Shown: positions 17,201 to 24,681, counted from the first letter of the stretch. The stretch: DNA of 64,000 nucleotides from Fervidibacter sinensis (GCA_032161045.1 JAVHTH010000008.1), one strand, 5' to 3'. Numbers and translations: made by a program. The notes: generated from the letters alone by a model not told the origin.

Positions 17201-17362
17201 TTCAGCGTAGAGCGTATCAAACGCCAACGAACTTTTACCTGACCCCGATATGCCCGTTATGACTATGAGTTTCTCTTTCGGCAACACAAGGTCAATGTTT
17301 TTCAAGTTGTGCTGTCGCGCACCGCGAATGACGATGTAACGGTCGGAACTCATAGTTGCCAT
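14258..17362 (-). CDS. uvrA: excinuclease ABC subunit A with repeat-encoded insertions
   Basis: UvrA is the damage-recognising ATPase of nucleotide excision repair. This protein has about 1034 residues, nearly 100 more than the common 940. Both ABC modules are complete: Walker A GISGSGKSS (residues ~38-46) and GVSGSGKSS, signatures LAGGEAQR and LSGGEAQR, and Walker B ILDEPSIGLH and ILDEPTVGLH. The zinc motifs (CHKCG, CPECG...CPEC, CEAC...CEVC) are present. The extra length comes largely from non-conserved segments at about residues 248-280, 455-505 and 755-770. Parts of each are encoded by 7-base-period repeats that stay in frame. The start is ATG at 17362 or 17353, with a GTG at 17365. No uvrB or uvrC is nearby. 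Confidence 0.97.
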   Translation of the reverse strand: MATMSSDRYIVIRGARQHNLKNIDLVLPKEKLIVITGISGSGKSSLAFDTLYAEGQRRYVESLSAYARQFLGRLDKPDVDFIEGLSPAISIDQKAMHHNPRSTVATVTEIYDYLRLLFARIGTPHCHKCGRPIVRQTPEQIVDQILSLPEGTRIHVLAPVVRGRKGTYGHLFEEIRRQGFVRVRVDGQVMTVDEALQLQLDRYKQHWIDIVVDRIVVKPEVRSRLHDSVETALKAGQGIVVVQLVDGTGNEGRGTEQTATNRKTSSRIPRPSSQNGELIFSEHFACPECGINIPELQPRNFSFNSPYGACPECDGLGTKAEFDPDLIIPNKNLSIADGAIAPWKLYTSNYKKEILKAVAEAYGFSVHTPIKDLTKEQLNALLYGTDRPVRVSYVNRYGRYRTITTFFEGIIPILQEDYQNGDDEWREELRKFMALRPCPACKGTRLKPESLAVTIRAAMQPKSPLPFPADDPQEWDAERGSWGRFDDGFNSSPVPRPSSRELVWRWNIAQVCQLSVKEALQWLDALRLTEKEQTIAHQILKEIRNRLQFLVDVGLDYLTLDREASTLAGGEAQRIRLATQVGSGLTGVLYILDEPSIGLHPRDNKRLIETLKKLRDMGNTVIVVEHDEETIRNADFIVDLGPGAGEQGGYVVATGTVEDIERCEQSITGQYLSGKRKIPVPEVRRKPKGQWLVVKGAREHNLKNIDVRFPLGLFICVTGVSGSGKSSLVVDILYKALARRLHGAMELPGDHDEIFVWDEGRRARDEVTKWIDKVIDIDQSPIGRTPRSNPATYTGVFTYIRELFASTREAKARGYKPGRFSFNVKGGRCEACQGDGYIKVEMHFLPDVFVPCEVCKGKRYNRETLEVTYRGKNIADVLDMSVDEALEFFEHVPPIKRILQTLHDVGLGYIKLGQPATTLSGGEAQRVKLASELCRRATGRTLYILDEPTVGLHFYDVERLLNVLHRLVDMGNTVIVIEHNLEVIKTADWVIDLGPEGGEQGGEVIAEGPPEVIAETPHSYTGQFLREILRRAKA
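15064..15093. repeat. heptad array inside uvrA (single arm)
   Basis: The 7-base words CCTCGTC, CCGCGCC, CTGCGTC and CCTCGTC are in phase over 30 bases. They encode the residues DEGRRARDE, absent from the usual UvrA sequence between the second Walker A region and the conserved DIDQSPIGRTPRS. Confidence 0.75.
15866..15940. repeat. heptad palindrome inside uvrA
   Basis: The left arm has four 7-base words (AGACGAG, GGACGAG, GGACGGG, GGACGAG), and the right arm is CCACGACCCGCGTTCCGCGT, imperfectly complementary. It encodes non-conserved residues around VPRPSSREL. Confidence 0.75.
16543..16624. repeat. heptad palindrome inside uvrA (82 bp)
   Basis: The left arm is GGGACGA, GGGGCGA, GGGATGC, GGGACGA; the right arm is the imperfect complement (TGTCCCTCGTCCCTCG and following). 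The whole element is in frame and encodes about 28 residues (including EGRGTEQ and IPRPSSQ) inserted just before the conserved LIFSEHFACPECG. Confidence 0.85.
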
Positions 17363-17556
17363 CACCGTGATGAAAATTTTGCATCGCTGTGCAGGTTAAT
17401 GCTGACCGCATTGCTCGCCAAAGATGCCGACCTTTATGAGCCTCTGGATAACTTCACGGGCGAGCAGTGGTCGGCAACTTTGGCGCTTCCTTTTGACACA
17501 CATTGATCGCTGCAAAAATTTTGTGGCAAAAAGTGTAGCAGGCAAATTGACCCGCA

Positions 17557-17717
17557 GTTTGTAGTAAGGCACGAAGCGAAGCAGAGTGCCGTCAAAGGTG
17601 AGTGAGAAGTGTGGAGTGCTAAGTGCAAATGTTAAGGCGATAAAATTGCACCACGCACATCGCACTCACCACCGGTTTTGAACGCCGCTCCACTGACGCT
17701 TCGTGGCTAACTACGAA
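17557..17717. mobile_element. MITE-like palindromic element, copy 3
   Basis: Inverted relative to copies 1 and 2. The left end is GTTTGTAGTAAGGCACGAAG, and the right end, reversed and complemented, is GTTCGTAGTTAGCCACGAAG. The interior is longer (161 bp in all) and carries two GAGTGCG-type heptad arrays facing each other (17598-17628 and 17650-17672). Confidence 0.6.
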
Positions 17718-17737
17718 CTCAACAAAATTCGTTAATA

Positions 17738-17796
17738 TCGTCGCCCCTTGTGGGCGACGGCAGTTTTAACTGCCATTGGGGACAAGCCACGACGCT
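17738..17796. repeat. double-hairpin GTAGCG-type palindrome
   Basis: Stem CGTCGCCC/GGGCGACG with loop CTTGT, then a second stem GGCAGTT/AACTGCC, ending in CCACGACGCTAC. Together with the MITE copy it fills much of the 606-bp space 17366-17971; the rest shows no gene. Confidence 0.7.
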
Positions 17797-17971
17797 ACCG
17801 AGTTTGTTTGTATTTTTGCCTTTCGTTGGCAACGGTTGTAAAGGCTGAGGTTGAGGGCAAGCAATGGATTTTTACAAAGCCTCCATAACGGCACCTTTTG
17901 GGGGTTGAGACTGCGAATTACCTACCAAGCAAATTAGCCTGCAGGCTTAAACTTCAGCAAAATTTTGGGCG

Positions 17972-18457
17972 GTGACCGGAAAGATGATTTTGCGGGTTGA
18001 AACCCACAGCGAGGCTGAAACGAAAGAGTTGGCACAAAAGTTGGCTCAAAATTTGTCGGGTGGCGAGGTCATTTGTCTAATGGGCGAGTTAGGCAGCGGG
18101 AAAACGACTTTCGTTCAAGGACTTGCTGAGGGTTTGGGTGTGAAGGCGCCAATAATTAGCCCGACTTTCACCCTCGTTCGTGAATACTCTGGACGACTGC
18201 CGCTTTTCCATGTTGACGCTTACCGGTTGAACGGTCTAACGGTTGACGAGGTTCAAAGGCAAGTCGGGTTGTGGGACTACATGGAACGCGGTGGTGTCGT
18301 CGCAATTGAGTGGGCGGACCTTATAGCCGATACCCTGCCACCGGAGCGACTTGACATAATCTTTTCGCATACCGTCAACGGGCGGTTGATTCAATTTGAG
18401 CCTCACGGGGAGATTTACGAACGACTGGTTGCAACCTTGTCAATGAAGGGGAGTTGA
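17972..18457 (+). CDS. tsaE: tRNA t6A biosynthesis ATPase TsaE
   Basis: A 161-residue P-loop protein required for threonylcarbamoylation of A37 in ANN-decoding tRNAs. The Walker A motif is GELGSGKTTF (residues ~46-55), followed by the family motif SPTFTLVREY, then HVDAYRL and the Walker-B-like VVAIEWADL. Its size is normal. The start is GTG at 17972, or ATG at 17984. The tsaB gene follows after only four bases, so the two form an operon of TsaBDE partners; tsaD is not in this window. Confidence 0.93.
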   Translation: MTGKMILRVETHSEAETKELAQKLAQNLSGGEVICLMGELGSGKTTFVQGLAEGLGVKAPIISPTFTLVREYSGRLPLFHVDAYRLNGLTVDEVQRQVGLWDYMERGGVVAIEWADLIADTLPPERLDIIFSHTVNGRLIQFEPHGEIYERLVATLSMKGS

Positions 18458-18461
18458 GCGT

Positions 18462-19202
18462 ATGTTGATTTTGGCTTTGGAGACGACCCTTGAAATCGCA
18501 AGTTGTGCTGTCTGGGATGGAGAACGAAAAAGTTTGCTGGCGGAATTAAAGGCTCACGCCTATCAAACGCTGACCCAGCGTTTGCCGGCATTGGTTCAAG
18601 CCACAATTGACAACTCTGGGGTGACACTTCGCGATATTGGGTTAATTGCCGTCTCTTTGGGACCGGGTTCCTTCACGAGCGTTAGGGTTGGCTTAGCGTT
18701 TGCAAAAGGTTTGTCAATGGCTTTGGGTAAGCCGATAGTTGGTGTGAGGACGATGGAAGCGCTGGCGTTGGCTTCAAGCGTTAATGATGAAAGCCTCTTA
18801 GTCACACTTTACCCTTCTCGCCCTTCCCGACCGACAGAAGTTTACGCTGCGTTTTTTCGCTTTCGCGGCAGGACATTGGAACGGGATGGCAACGAATTCG
18901 CTTGCGAATTTTCGCAACTTGTTTCGGCGTTGAAAAACCGTTCTGAAAGTTTCATCACTTTTGTCGGAACGCTGCCTCCCGGGGCAGTCAATGTTTTGTC
19001 GGACTTACAGCGGGCAAAGCAAATCGCTTTGCCGTTATTGCCTTCTCTCCCTTGTGCATCTCTTGTTGCTCAACGGGCGTGGCAGAAGTGGCAGCAAAAT
19101 CCTCAGTCCGATGACCCAATCTCATTGACGCCCATTTATGTTCTCCCGTCAAGCGCTGAAAGCCGTTTCGGGATTACGGTTTCAATGCGTGGCGAGGTTT
19201 AG
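18462..19202 (+). CDS. tsaB: tRNA t6A biosynthesis protein TsaB
   Basis: A 246-residue protein of the ASKHA fold that pairs with TsaD in tRNA t6A synthesis. It starts with the beta-hairpin phosphate region LILALETTLEIASCAVWD, followed by SLGPGSFTSVRVGLAFAKGL and GVRTMEALA, the standard TsaB hallmarks. A good ribosome-binding site (AGGGGAG) lies before ATG at 18462. The usual DARRGEVYA-type segment is replaced by YPSRPSRPTEVYAAFF, a small odd change. The C-terminus ends in PIYVLPSSAESRFGI, as in homologues with a linked PxY motif. Confidence 0.92.
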   Translation: MLILALETTLEIASCAVWDGERKSLLAELKAHAYQTLTQRLPALVQATIDNSGVTLRDIGLIAVSLGPGSFTSVRVGLAFAKGLSMALGKPIVGVRTMEALALASSVNDESLLVTLYPSRPSRPTEVYAAFFRFRGRTLERDGNEFACEFSQLVSALKNRSESFITFVGTLPPGAVNVLSDLQRAKQIALPLLPSLPCASLVAQRAWQKWQQNPQSDDPISLTPIYVLPSSAESRFGITVSMRGEV

Positions 19203-19245
19203 GAGCAAATCTTTGTCAAGTTGAAGTTTACAATGGCTTTCAACT

Positions 19246-20070
19246 TCACTTTTCGTCGTCCGGGTGGAAATTCAGTTGTCCGCCGAAGCGACGGCAGCGA
19301 ATTTGTGTCCAACGAACCCATTTGGTATGTCCGTCAACAAACGCGATATGGCTTGCACCTTGATGACGGGTCGCGTTTTCAGCGTTGAGATCTGTTTCGT
19401 CGGGGGGAGGAAATTGTTCGGCGAAGGCAACGCGAATCACCAACCCTGAGGCAGAGAGACCCCAAATTGTTCCGACGCCGAAAGGTGTGAACCATGCCAC
19501 TTCGCTGTCAGCAATCAACCCAAAATTGGCTGGAAATCGGTAGGCGGCAAGAGATGTGTAGTTGCTGAAATTGTTTGAGACAGCCTCGTTGTAGCCGTAA
19601 CTGACGAAGACATCCCACTCAGGCTTTCCGACCGCTGAGCCATAGCCTCGGTAACTGCACGGTGCAAGCCAAGGTCCGTTTTCGTCAAGGGTTCCCCAAC
19701 TCCCTGCCCAAAGCGGCCAACTCCAATCCCTTCTCGTTGATGGGCAGACAAGGACTTGACGGTTTTTGATGTAAGCCTCAATTTGAGCCGTCCATGGGGG
19801 AATGATCAATGGCGGCCAATTTCCGTCTGGGCTAACCCCTGCCCCACCCGGATGACCAGTCAAATCCGTGGGACGGTTGGGAAAAGTTGCATCGTGGTCG
19901 TCGGCATAAAGGGAAAAGGCTCTGTTGAGTTGGTGTAAGTTTGAGGTGCACTGGGCTTGTCTTCCCTTTTCGCGTGCAGCCATAAAAGTTGGAAACAGAA
20001 TCCCAGCAAGGACCGCAATCACAGCCACAACAACCAGCAACTCAATCAGAGTGAAACCACGCTGTCGCAT
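19246..20070 (-). CDS. prepilin-like protein with H-X9-DG domain
   Basis: A protein of about 274 residues. It begins with a type IV prepilin/pseudopilin leader: RQRGFTLIELL followed by the hydrophobic helix VVVAVIAVLAGILFP. A prepilin peptidase would cut after the Gly. Near the C-terminus is His-X9-Asp-Gly (H, then QGASHIAFV, then DGH), the signature of the DUF1559-like/H-X9-DG prepilin family expanded in Planctomycetes and Armatimonadota. ATG at 20070 has GGGAGGGTG at correct spacing; the longer frame starting with TTG at 20103 is unlikely. It is transcribed divergently from the aroF leader. A role in a secretion or surface filament system is inferred; the family is poorly understood. Confidence 0.9.
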   Translation of the reverse strand: MRQRGFTLIELLVVVAVIAVLAGILFPTFMAAREKGRQAQCTSNLHQLNRAFSLYADDHDATFPNRPTDLTGHPGGAGVSPDGNWPPLIIPPWTAQIEAYIKNRQVLVCPSTRRDWSWPLWAGSWGTLDENGPWLAPCSYRGYGSAVGKPEWDVFVSYGYNEAVSNNFSNYTSLAAYRFPANFGLIADSEVAWFTPFGVGTIWGLSASGLVIRVAFAEQFPPPDETDLNAENATRHQGASHIAFVDGHTKWVRWTQIRCRRFGGQLNFHPDDEK

Positions 20071-20148
20071 GATGCTACACCCTCCCGGCAAATCCTTCTT
20101 CAAACGACCGAACCATAGTATGATGCAACCGTTAGGAAACTGCGCCTA

Positions 20149-20177
20149 TTGACACTACAAACTGAGCGCGACATAAT
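20149..20177 (+). promoter_or_regulatory. sigma-70-type promoter of the aroF leader
   Basis: The -35 hexamer TTGACA (20149-20154) is perfect, the spacer is exactly 17 bases, and the -10 hexamer is CATAAT (20172-20177, five of six matches). The predicted start of transcription is near 20184, 25 bases upstream of the leader ORF. Confidence 0.8.
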
Positions 20178-20208
20178 GGAGGCGACTGCGCAAGGAGGGA
20201 CAGAGGAG

Positions 20209-20313
20209 ATGAGTTCGGTGGCAGACAAAAAATGTAGTGGCATGAATGCGGACTTACGCAGCGTCGTATTCCGCTATGCCTTCTACTTTGCCTTCTATTT
20301 CTGGCGCCGGTAA
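20209..20313 (+). CDS. aromatic leader peptide of the DAHP synthase gene
   Basis: A 34-codon ORF between the promoter and aroF. It has a strong ribosome-binding region (AAGGAGGGACAGAGGAG) before ATG at 20209. The last third reads FRYAFYFAFYFW then RR and TAA: nine of the twelve residues 21-32 are aromatic (five Phe, three Tyr, one Trp). Control codons of this kind are the hallmark of transcription attenuation in amino-acid operons such as pheA, and here the downstream gene makes the first intermediate of Phe, Tyr and Trp. The stop codon lies in the loop of a strong hairpin. The peptide itself probably has no function after translation. It is too short for normal gene finders. Confidence 0.85.
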   Translation: MSSVADKKCSGMNADLRSVVFRYAFYFAFYFWRR

Positions 20314-20325
20314 GGCGCCGGCGCC
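20303..20325 (+). promoter_or_regulatory. GC-rich hairpin overlapping the leader stop codon
   Basis: An 8-bp perfect stem GGCGCCGG/CCGGCGCC (20303-20310 with 20318-20325) has a 7-base loop that contains the leader TAA. Three GGCGCC words (20303, 20314, 20320) allow alternative pairings. No U-run follows, so it is not a standard intrinsic terminator; pausing, Rho-dependent or translational control are possible. GAGGGAC (20196-20202) in the leader ribosome-binding region can also pair with GTCCCTC (20337-20343). Confidence 0.65.
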
Positions 20326-20406
20326 ATCCCTCGTGTGTCCCTCTCACTTACCCCATTAGATCACCGCAATCGCAATATCACAAACCTTTGACGGAGGTGT
20401 TGTTGC

Positions 20407-21489
20407 ATGATCGTTGTCCTGCGATATGGAGCCACAGACGAGGATGTCCAACAGGTTTGCCAGATGCTTGAAGAAGCCGGCTATAAGAGCGCAGTTTGGC
20501 GGGGAGTGGAGAGAACCGTCATCGGTGCTATCGGGGTCATTGACGAGGAGGTGAAGGCGCAGTTGATTGAGCAAATAGGAAGTTTGCCCGCTGTTGAAAA
20601 TGTCATCCGAATTCTGCGACCATATAAGTTGGTGAGCCGCGAGTGGAAACATGAGCCGACTTTAGTGCCAGTTAGGGACAAAGTTATTGGCGGGGAACAC
20701 CTCGTCATCATGGCAGGTCCGTGCTCGGTTGAAAGCCGGGAGCAAATCTTGGAGGCTGCAATGGGAGTTCAGAAATACGGTGCTGACATTTTGCGAGGAG
20801 GCGCTTTTAAACCTCGCACTTCCCCTCACACCTTCCAAGGATTAGGGCGTGAGGGTTTGAAGTTGCTAAAAGAGGCTTCCGAGTTAACTGGTCTGCCCAT
20901 CGTAACTGAAGTGATGGATGCCCGGGATGTGGAAATGGTTTCCGAAGTCGCCGACATACTGCAGATAGGGACGAGGAACATGCAGAACTTCTCCCTGCTT
21001 CGCGAGGTCGGTCAACTGCGCAAACCGGTTTTGCTAAAGCGCGGCATGTCGGCGACAATTGAAGAGTGGTTGCAAGCAGCGGAATACATCTGCGTTGAAG
21101 GCAACCCGTATGTGATATTGTGCGAGCGGGGCATACGGACTTTTGAAACCTACACCCGCAACACCCTTGACATTTCTGCAATTGTCGCAGCGAAGCAATT
21201 GAGCCACTTGCCAGTCATCGCTGACCCAAGTCATGGGACAGGAAGGCGAGATTTGGTTATCCCGATGGCTTTAGCGGCAATTGCCGCGGGTGCGGACGGT
21301 TTGATTTTGGAAGTCCATCCCAATCCAGCGAAAGCGCTCTCCGATGGTGCACAATCATTGACAATTGAACAGTTCGGCGAACTGATGCGTCGGCTGGAAC
21401 CTGTCGCTAACGCCGTAAACCGCAAACTTTACAACCCGCCATCTCAAGCAAACTTGGTCACCATGGCCGAAAGCCAAAGATACATGTGA
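20407..21489 (+). CDS. aroF: 3-deoxy-7-phosphoheptulonate (DAHP) synthase, type I beta
   Basis: A 360-residue enzyme condensing phosphoenolpyruvate with erythrose 4-phosphate, the entry step of the shikimate pathway. Residues 1-~72 form a ferredoxin-like regulatory domain (MIVVLRYGATDEDVQQVCQM), as in the Thermotoga-type enzyme, where Tyr and Phe bind and inhibit. The TIM-barrel part has MAGPCSVES (102-110), AFKPRTSPHTFQGLG, VLLKRGMSATIEEWL, IADPSHGTGRRDLV and LEVHPNP; the Cys of GPCS and the His of DPSHGTGR are metal ligands. ATG at 20407 follows GGAGGTG. With its aromatic leader the gene appears to be regulated both allosterically and by leader translation. Confidence 0.96.
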   Translation: MIVVLRYGATDEDVQQVCQMLEEAGYKSAVWRGVERTVIGAIGVIDEEVKAQLIEQIGSLPAVENVIRILRPYKLVSREWKHEPTLVPVRDKVIGGEHLVIMAGPCSVESREQILEAAMGVQKYGADILRGGAFKPRTSPHTFQGLGREGLKLLKEASELTGLPIVTEVMDARDVEMVSEVADILQIGTRNMQNFSLLREVGQLRKPVLLKRGMSATIEEWLQAAEYICVEGNPYVILCERGIRTFETYTRNTLDISAIVAAKQLSHLPVIADPSHGTGRRDLVIPMALAAIAAGADGLILEVHPNPAKALSDGAQSLTIEQFGELMRRLEPVANAVNRKLYNPPSQANLVTMAESQRYM

Positions 21490-21534
21490 CGGAAAACGCC
21501 GGGAAAGTCTTTTGGAAGTGCTTGACAATTTCAC

Positions 21535-23310
21535 TTACGGCAACCTAACAGTCCATGCAGGTTGATTGTCAAGCCAGACCAAAAGCAACCGGTCTCGCCG
21601 TTCCATGCGGATAGTCATTGGCGGCTGGGATGGCAAGCGAACCGAAGTGATTCCAAGCAATTGGTTTTCCCGCTCCAAACGAAGGAGCAACCGATTTCCT
21701 TGTCGTTCAACGAAAAGCGTGACCGGCTCTTGACTCAATTTGGCGCTTAAGGGGACACCGGGTGGTAACCCGGCAGGGAGGGTGATGGAAACCATCTCGT
21801 GAGCGATAAACGGTTGTTCGCTGACAGGATGAACAATGCCACCGTCTTCGGGGCTCAAAAAGACTAATTGCTCTTCACCTGTGTAGAGCCAGAACTTGTG
21901 CAATGTCAAGGAGGAACTTGTCCACAACCCAACCTTGCCGAAGGGGGAAACTTCGGCGGTTACCAAGTTCAGCCCGTTGACAAAACCCGTGACACGGTTT
22001 TCTGCCAACTGAACTGCCAACCGATACAACTTGTTGGGCTCAAGCAACATTGTCCATTCATCCAACACTCTCTCACGCCCTTCACGGACAGCGATGATTT
22101 CCAAAACAGAGTGAGGGACTGACAAGGTTGTCGCTTTTTTTGATGGTCTCAACCTGAGCAAATGGTAATGCTTTTCGCTGAGCCATCCGAAGACAAGTCC
22201 AACAGGTTCATTTCGCCATGAAATATCCGCGATCCACCATGAGGGCAAATCGGGTGTTCCCAAAAGAGCCAAAGCGAAAGGCTGAACCGGTGCGGTTTTG
22301 AGCACCCATCCTTCAGGCTTTATTTGCCATTGTCCGAAAACGGTTGGGAAGGGTGCATAAGTGTCAATGTCCGAGGATAAGGCTGCACACCACCACCGAC
22401 TTAACTTGACAGGTTTGACGAGTGGCTGAGGCAAGTCACCGCTTTCAACCCAAAGGACAACTTGTCCCCACCCGAAACGATTCTCCCGAATTTGCACCAA
22501 CACTTTCCCATCCACGCCTGCCCAAAGTTGATTTCCCGAACGCCAAACTTGCAATTGATGCCAACTGATCGCTGGGATAAAAGCAGGTTCTTCATAAAGG
22601 GGCGTTAACTCCCAACTTGAATCCGAGGGTTTCGCAATTGCCAACTGCCACATTGCTTCCCCGCGTTGGCGAACCCACCGCCACAGGTATCCGCCATCGT
22701 CACCCCAGCAAATGCCAATGCCGATAGACCTCGCACCGTTGGGTTGAACTGTGAGGGTGACAGAAATGTCTGTCAAGTTCTCTCCTTCTGGGCTTAGGGG
22801 AAATGCAGCCTGCCTGATTTGCTCGGATGGGCTAAAAGCGATTGAGCCATCGTCAAGTTCAATTTGCCGCCATTTTCCGGGTGGAACAAAAGAGCGTTCC
22901 GAGACAGTTGGCACGGTTTGCACGAATTCAATCCCTGTCCCAATCCAACTTGTCGGTTGAGGTAGTTCAGCGAATGCAAAAGCGATGAGCCTGCGCCCAG
23001 CCATTAATGACCAACGAAACCTGTTGCGGAAGAGGGATATGTTGGTGGGCGAAATTGGTTGGATGGGCATTAACTCGCTCCAACCCAAAGGCTCCTTGTC
23101 AAGGAGAAAAAGGCAACGGTTGGGATGCAGGCGAGTGGTCATTGTTTTCCCGTTGCACTCAAAAAGCCAAAAAGTCTCTCCCTGCCCATCCCACTTCCCT
23201 TGACAAAGAAAGGTGTCCGCCGGTTCGCAGGAAGCAATTGCCGACAAAAGCACACCCCACACTAAAGTTGCTGCCCAGACCAATTTGCCTATTGAGTTTG
23301 TTTGCCTCAT
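21535..23310 (-). CDS. secreted or lipoprotein of unknown function
   Basis: A protein of about 591 residues. The N-terminus is an export signal (KLVWAATLVWGVLLSAIAS) followed by Cys, which fits a lipobox IAS-C. The rest is beta-rich, with Trp-bearing motifs such as ARSIGIGICWGDDGGYLWRW, SWHQLQVWRSGNQLWAGVDG, GWGQVVLWVESGDLP and YRLAVQLAENRVTGFVNG; these repeat the pattern of laminin-G/concanavalin-like domains in which a 'change in apparent value' strand precedes a short loop. At least two such domains may be present. No catalytic motif was seen. ATG at 23310 is chosen because the longer frame overlaps the next gene and lacks a signal. It may bind polysaccharide at the cell surface, but that is only a guess. 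Confidence 0.6.
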   Translation of the reverse strand: MRQTNSIGKLVWAATLVWGVLLSAIASCEPADTFLCQGKWDGQGETFWLFECNGKTMTTRLHPNRCLFLLDKEPLGWSELMPIQPISPTNISLFRNRFRWSLMAGRRLIAFAFAELPQPTSWIGTGIEFVQTVPTVSERSFVPPGKWRQIELDDGSIAFSPSEQIRQAAFPLSPEGENLTDISVTLTVQPNGARSIGIGICWGDDGGYLWRWVRQRGEAMWQLAIAKPSDSSWELTPLYEEPAFIPAISWHQLQVWRSGNQLWAGVDGKVLVQIRENRFGWGQVVLWVESGDLPQPLVKPVKLSRWWCAALSSDIDTYAPFPTVFGQWQIKPEGWVLKTAPVQPFALALLGTPDLPSWWIADISWRNEPVGLVFGWLSEKHYHLLRLRPSKKATTLSVPHSVLEIIAVREGRERVLDEWTMLLEPNKLYRLAVQLAENRVTGFVNGLNLVTAEVSPFGKVGLWTSSSLTLHKFWLYTGEEQLVFLSPEDGGIVHPVSEQPFIAHEMVSITLPAGLPPGVPLSAKLSQEPVTLFVERQGNRLLLRLERENQLLGITSVRLPSQPPMTIRMERRDRLLLVWLDNQPAWTVRLP

Positions 23311-23329
23311 GTTTGTTTTGTGCAAATTG

Positions 23330-23659
23330 TCACCGAACTTTTGTGCCCGGTGGGACTTCCCTGTCAAGGGTGACAATTGCAAGGGCTTTTTCCTCGCCAG
23401 CAGCCAAAATCATCCCGTGCGAGACGATTCCGCCAATGCGCTTGGGTTCAAGGTTAGCGACGAGAACAACTTGCTTGCCGATAAGTTCCTCTGGCGAGAA
23501 CTCTTGAGCGATGCCAGCAACCACAGTCCTCGTTTCGGTTCCGATGTCAACTTGCATCACGAGCAATTTGTCTTTGCCCGGGACTTTTTGGGCGTTGATG
23601 ATTTTGCCCGCACGCAGGTCCAACTTGGCGAAATCCTCAATCGTGATTACATCCGCCAT
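23330..23659 (-). CDS. tRNA-binding (EMAP/Trbp111-type) protein, MetRS beta-like
   Basis: A 109-residue OB-fold protein matching the C-terminal domain of methionyl-tRNA synthetase: ITIEDFAKLDLRAGKIINAQ, DKLLVMQVDIGTETRTVVAG, LIGKQVVLVANLEPKRIGG and VSHGMILAA. Standalone forms dimerise and bind structured tRNA. It could serve as a separate beta subunit of MetRS. The start is well supported by GGAGGTGCTGGAAG before ATG. No metG gene lies in the window. Confidence 0.92.
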   Translation of the reverse strand: MADVITIEDFAKLDLRAGKIINAQKVPGKDKLLVMQVDIGTETRTVVAGIAQEFSPEELIGKQVVLVANLEPKRIGGIVSHGMILAAGEEKALAIVTLDREVPPGTKVR

Positions 23660-23685
23660 CTTCCAGCACCTCCGTTTCGTTCTTT

Positions 23686-24642
23686 TCAGTAGCCTGCATC
23701 TTTGTCAACTACCCCAAGCAATGGCTCACCTGCAAGGAAGCGACGAAGGTTCTCAAGGAAGCGTTCAAAAACCCTTTGACGGGTCCTCTCACTGAGCCCG
23801 CCAACATGCGGTGTGATGATTACATTGGGCATGTGCCAAAGCGGACTGTTAGGGGGCAAAGGCTCGTTCTCAAAAACATCAAGCCCAGCACCAGCCAAGT
23901 GACCGGAGTTCAAGGCTTCCACCAATGCCTGTTCGTCAACGAGCGCACCCCTTGCCACATTTATGAGGATTGCCCCTCTTTTCATTGAAGCCAACTCGTT
24001 CTTGCCGATCAAGTATCGGGTTTGAGGGGTCAATGCTGCGGTTATGACGACGACATCGCATTCGGGAAGCATCAACCTCAAACCTTCGTAGCCGAGGAAA
24101 AGTCCATCAACCGGTTCTTCCGAGATAGCGCTTGGTCGTCTCTTGACGGCAAGCACCCTCATGCCAAAAACACTCGCCCTCTTTGCTACCTCTCTGCCGA
24201 TGTTCCCTAAGCCGACGATTCCCATCGTCTTGCCCCACAAATCTGTCAATGAGGAATTTGGAAGTTCTCTGCGCCATATGCCGGCAATTTGGTATCGCAG
24301 GAAGGTGTTAATTTGGCGGGTCAAGGTCAACAGCAAGGCGAAAACATGGTCAGCCATTGGGGCGTCAAAGACACCTTTGCCGCAGGTGACGGTTGCTGGC
24401 GTTTTGCGGATGGCTTCAATTAAACTGTCAACTCCAGCCCAAGGTATGTGCGCCCATTTCAGGTTAGTTGCTGTCTCCAAAATTTCCCTCGCAAAAGCGC
24501 CCAGCAAAGCCGCATCGGCGTCCCTAGCTTCCACAAGGGCTAAATCCCGTTCTTGGGTGTAGACGATCATGTGTTCGCGCGCTGTCAAGCGGACTTGCTC
24601 CAGTTGCTGCGGTGTCAAGTCGTGAGTGATAAGCAACTTCAC
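23686..24642 (-). CDS. D-isomer-specific 2-hydroxyacid dehydrogenase
   Basis: A protein of about 318 residues of the family that reduces 2-keto acids or oxidises D-2-hydroxy acids with NAD(P). The nucleotide motif is GIVGLGNIGREVAKRA (about 140-155), and the catalytic set is Arg in NVARGALVDEQAL, Glu in DVFENEPLP and His in TPHVGGLSE. The N-terminal part (LEQVRLTAREHMIVYTQERD) is typical of the glyoxylate/phosphoglycerate branch, but the substrate cannot be read from sequence. GTG at 24642 sits at good distance from AGGAG; GTG at 24651 is nearer than ideal. It is just upstream of the tRNA-binding protein gene on the same strand. Confidence 0.9.
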   Translation of the reverse strand: MKLLITHDLTPQQLEQVRLTAREHMIVYTQERDLALVEARDADAALLGAFAREILETATNLKWAHIPWAGVDSLIEAIRKTPATVTCGKGVFDAPMADHVFALLLTLTRQINTFLRYQIAGIWRRELPNSSLTDLWGKTMGIVGLGNIGREVAKRASVFGMRVLAVKRRPSAISEEPVDGLFLGYEGLRLMLPECDVVVITAALTPQTRYLIGKNELASMKRGAILINVARGALVDEQALVEALNSGHLAGAGLDVFENEPLPPNSPLWHMPNVIITPHVGGLSERTRQRVFERFLENLRRFLAGEPLLGVVDKDAGY

Positions 24643-24681
24643 CTGAACCACTCCTTCCGAAGGAAAAATTCGTCAAGCGGG

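Noticed and set aside
20303..20325. Intrinsic terminator after the aromatic leader
   Set aside because: The stem is strong, but no U-rich tract follows (ATCCCTCG), so it is reported as a regulatory hairpin only.
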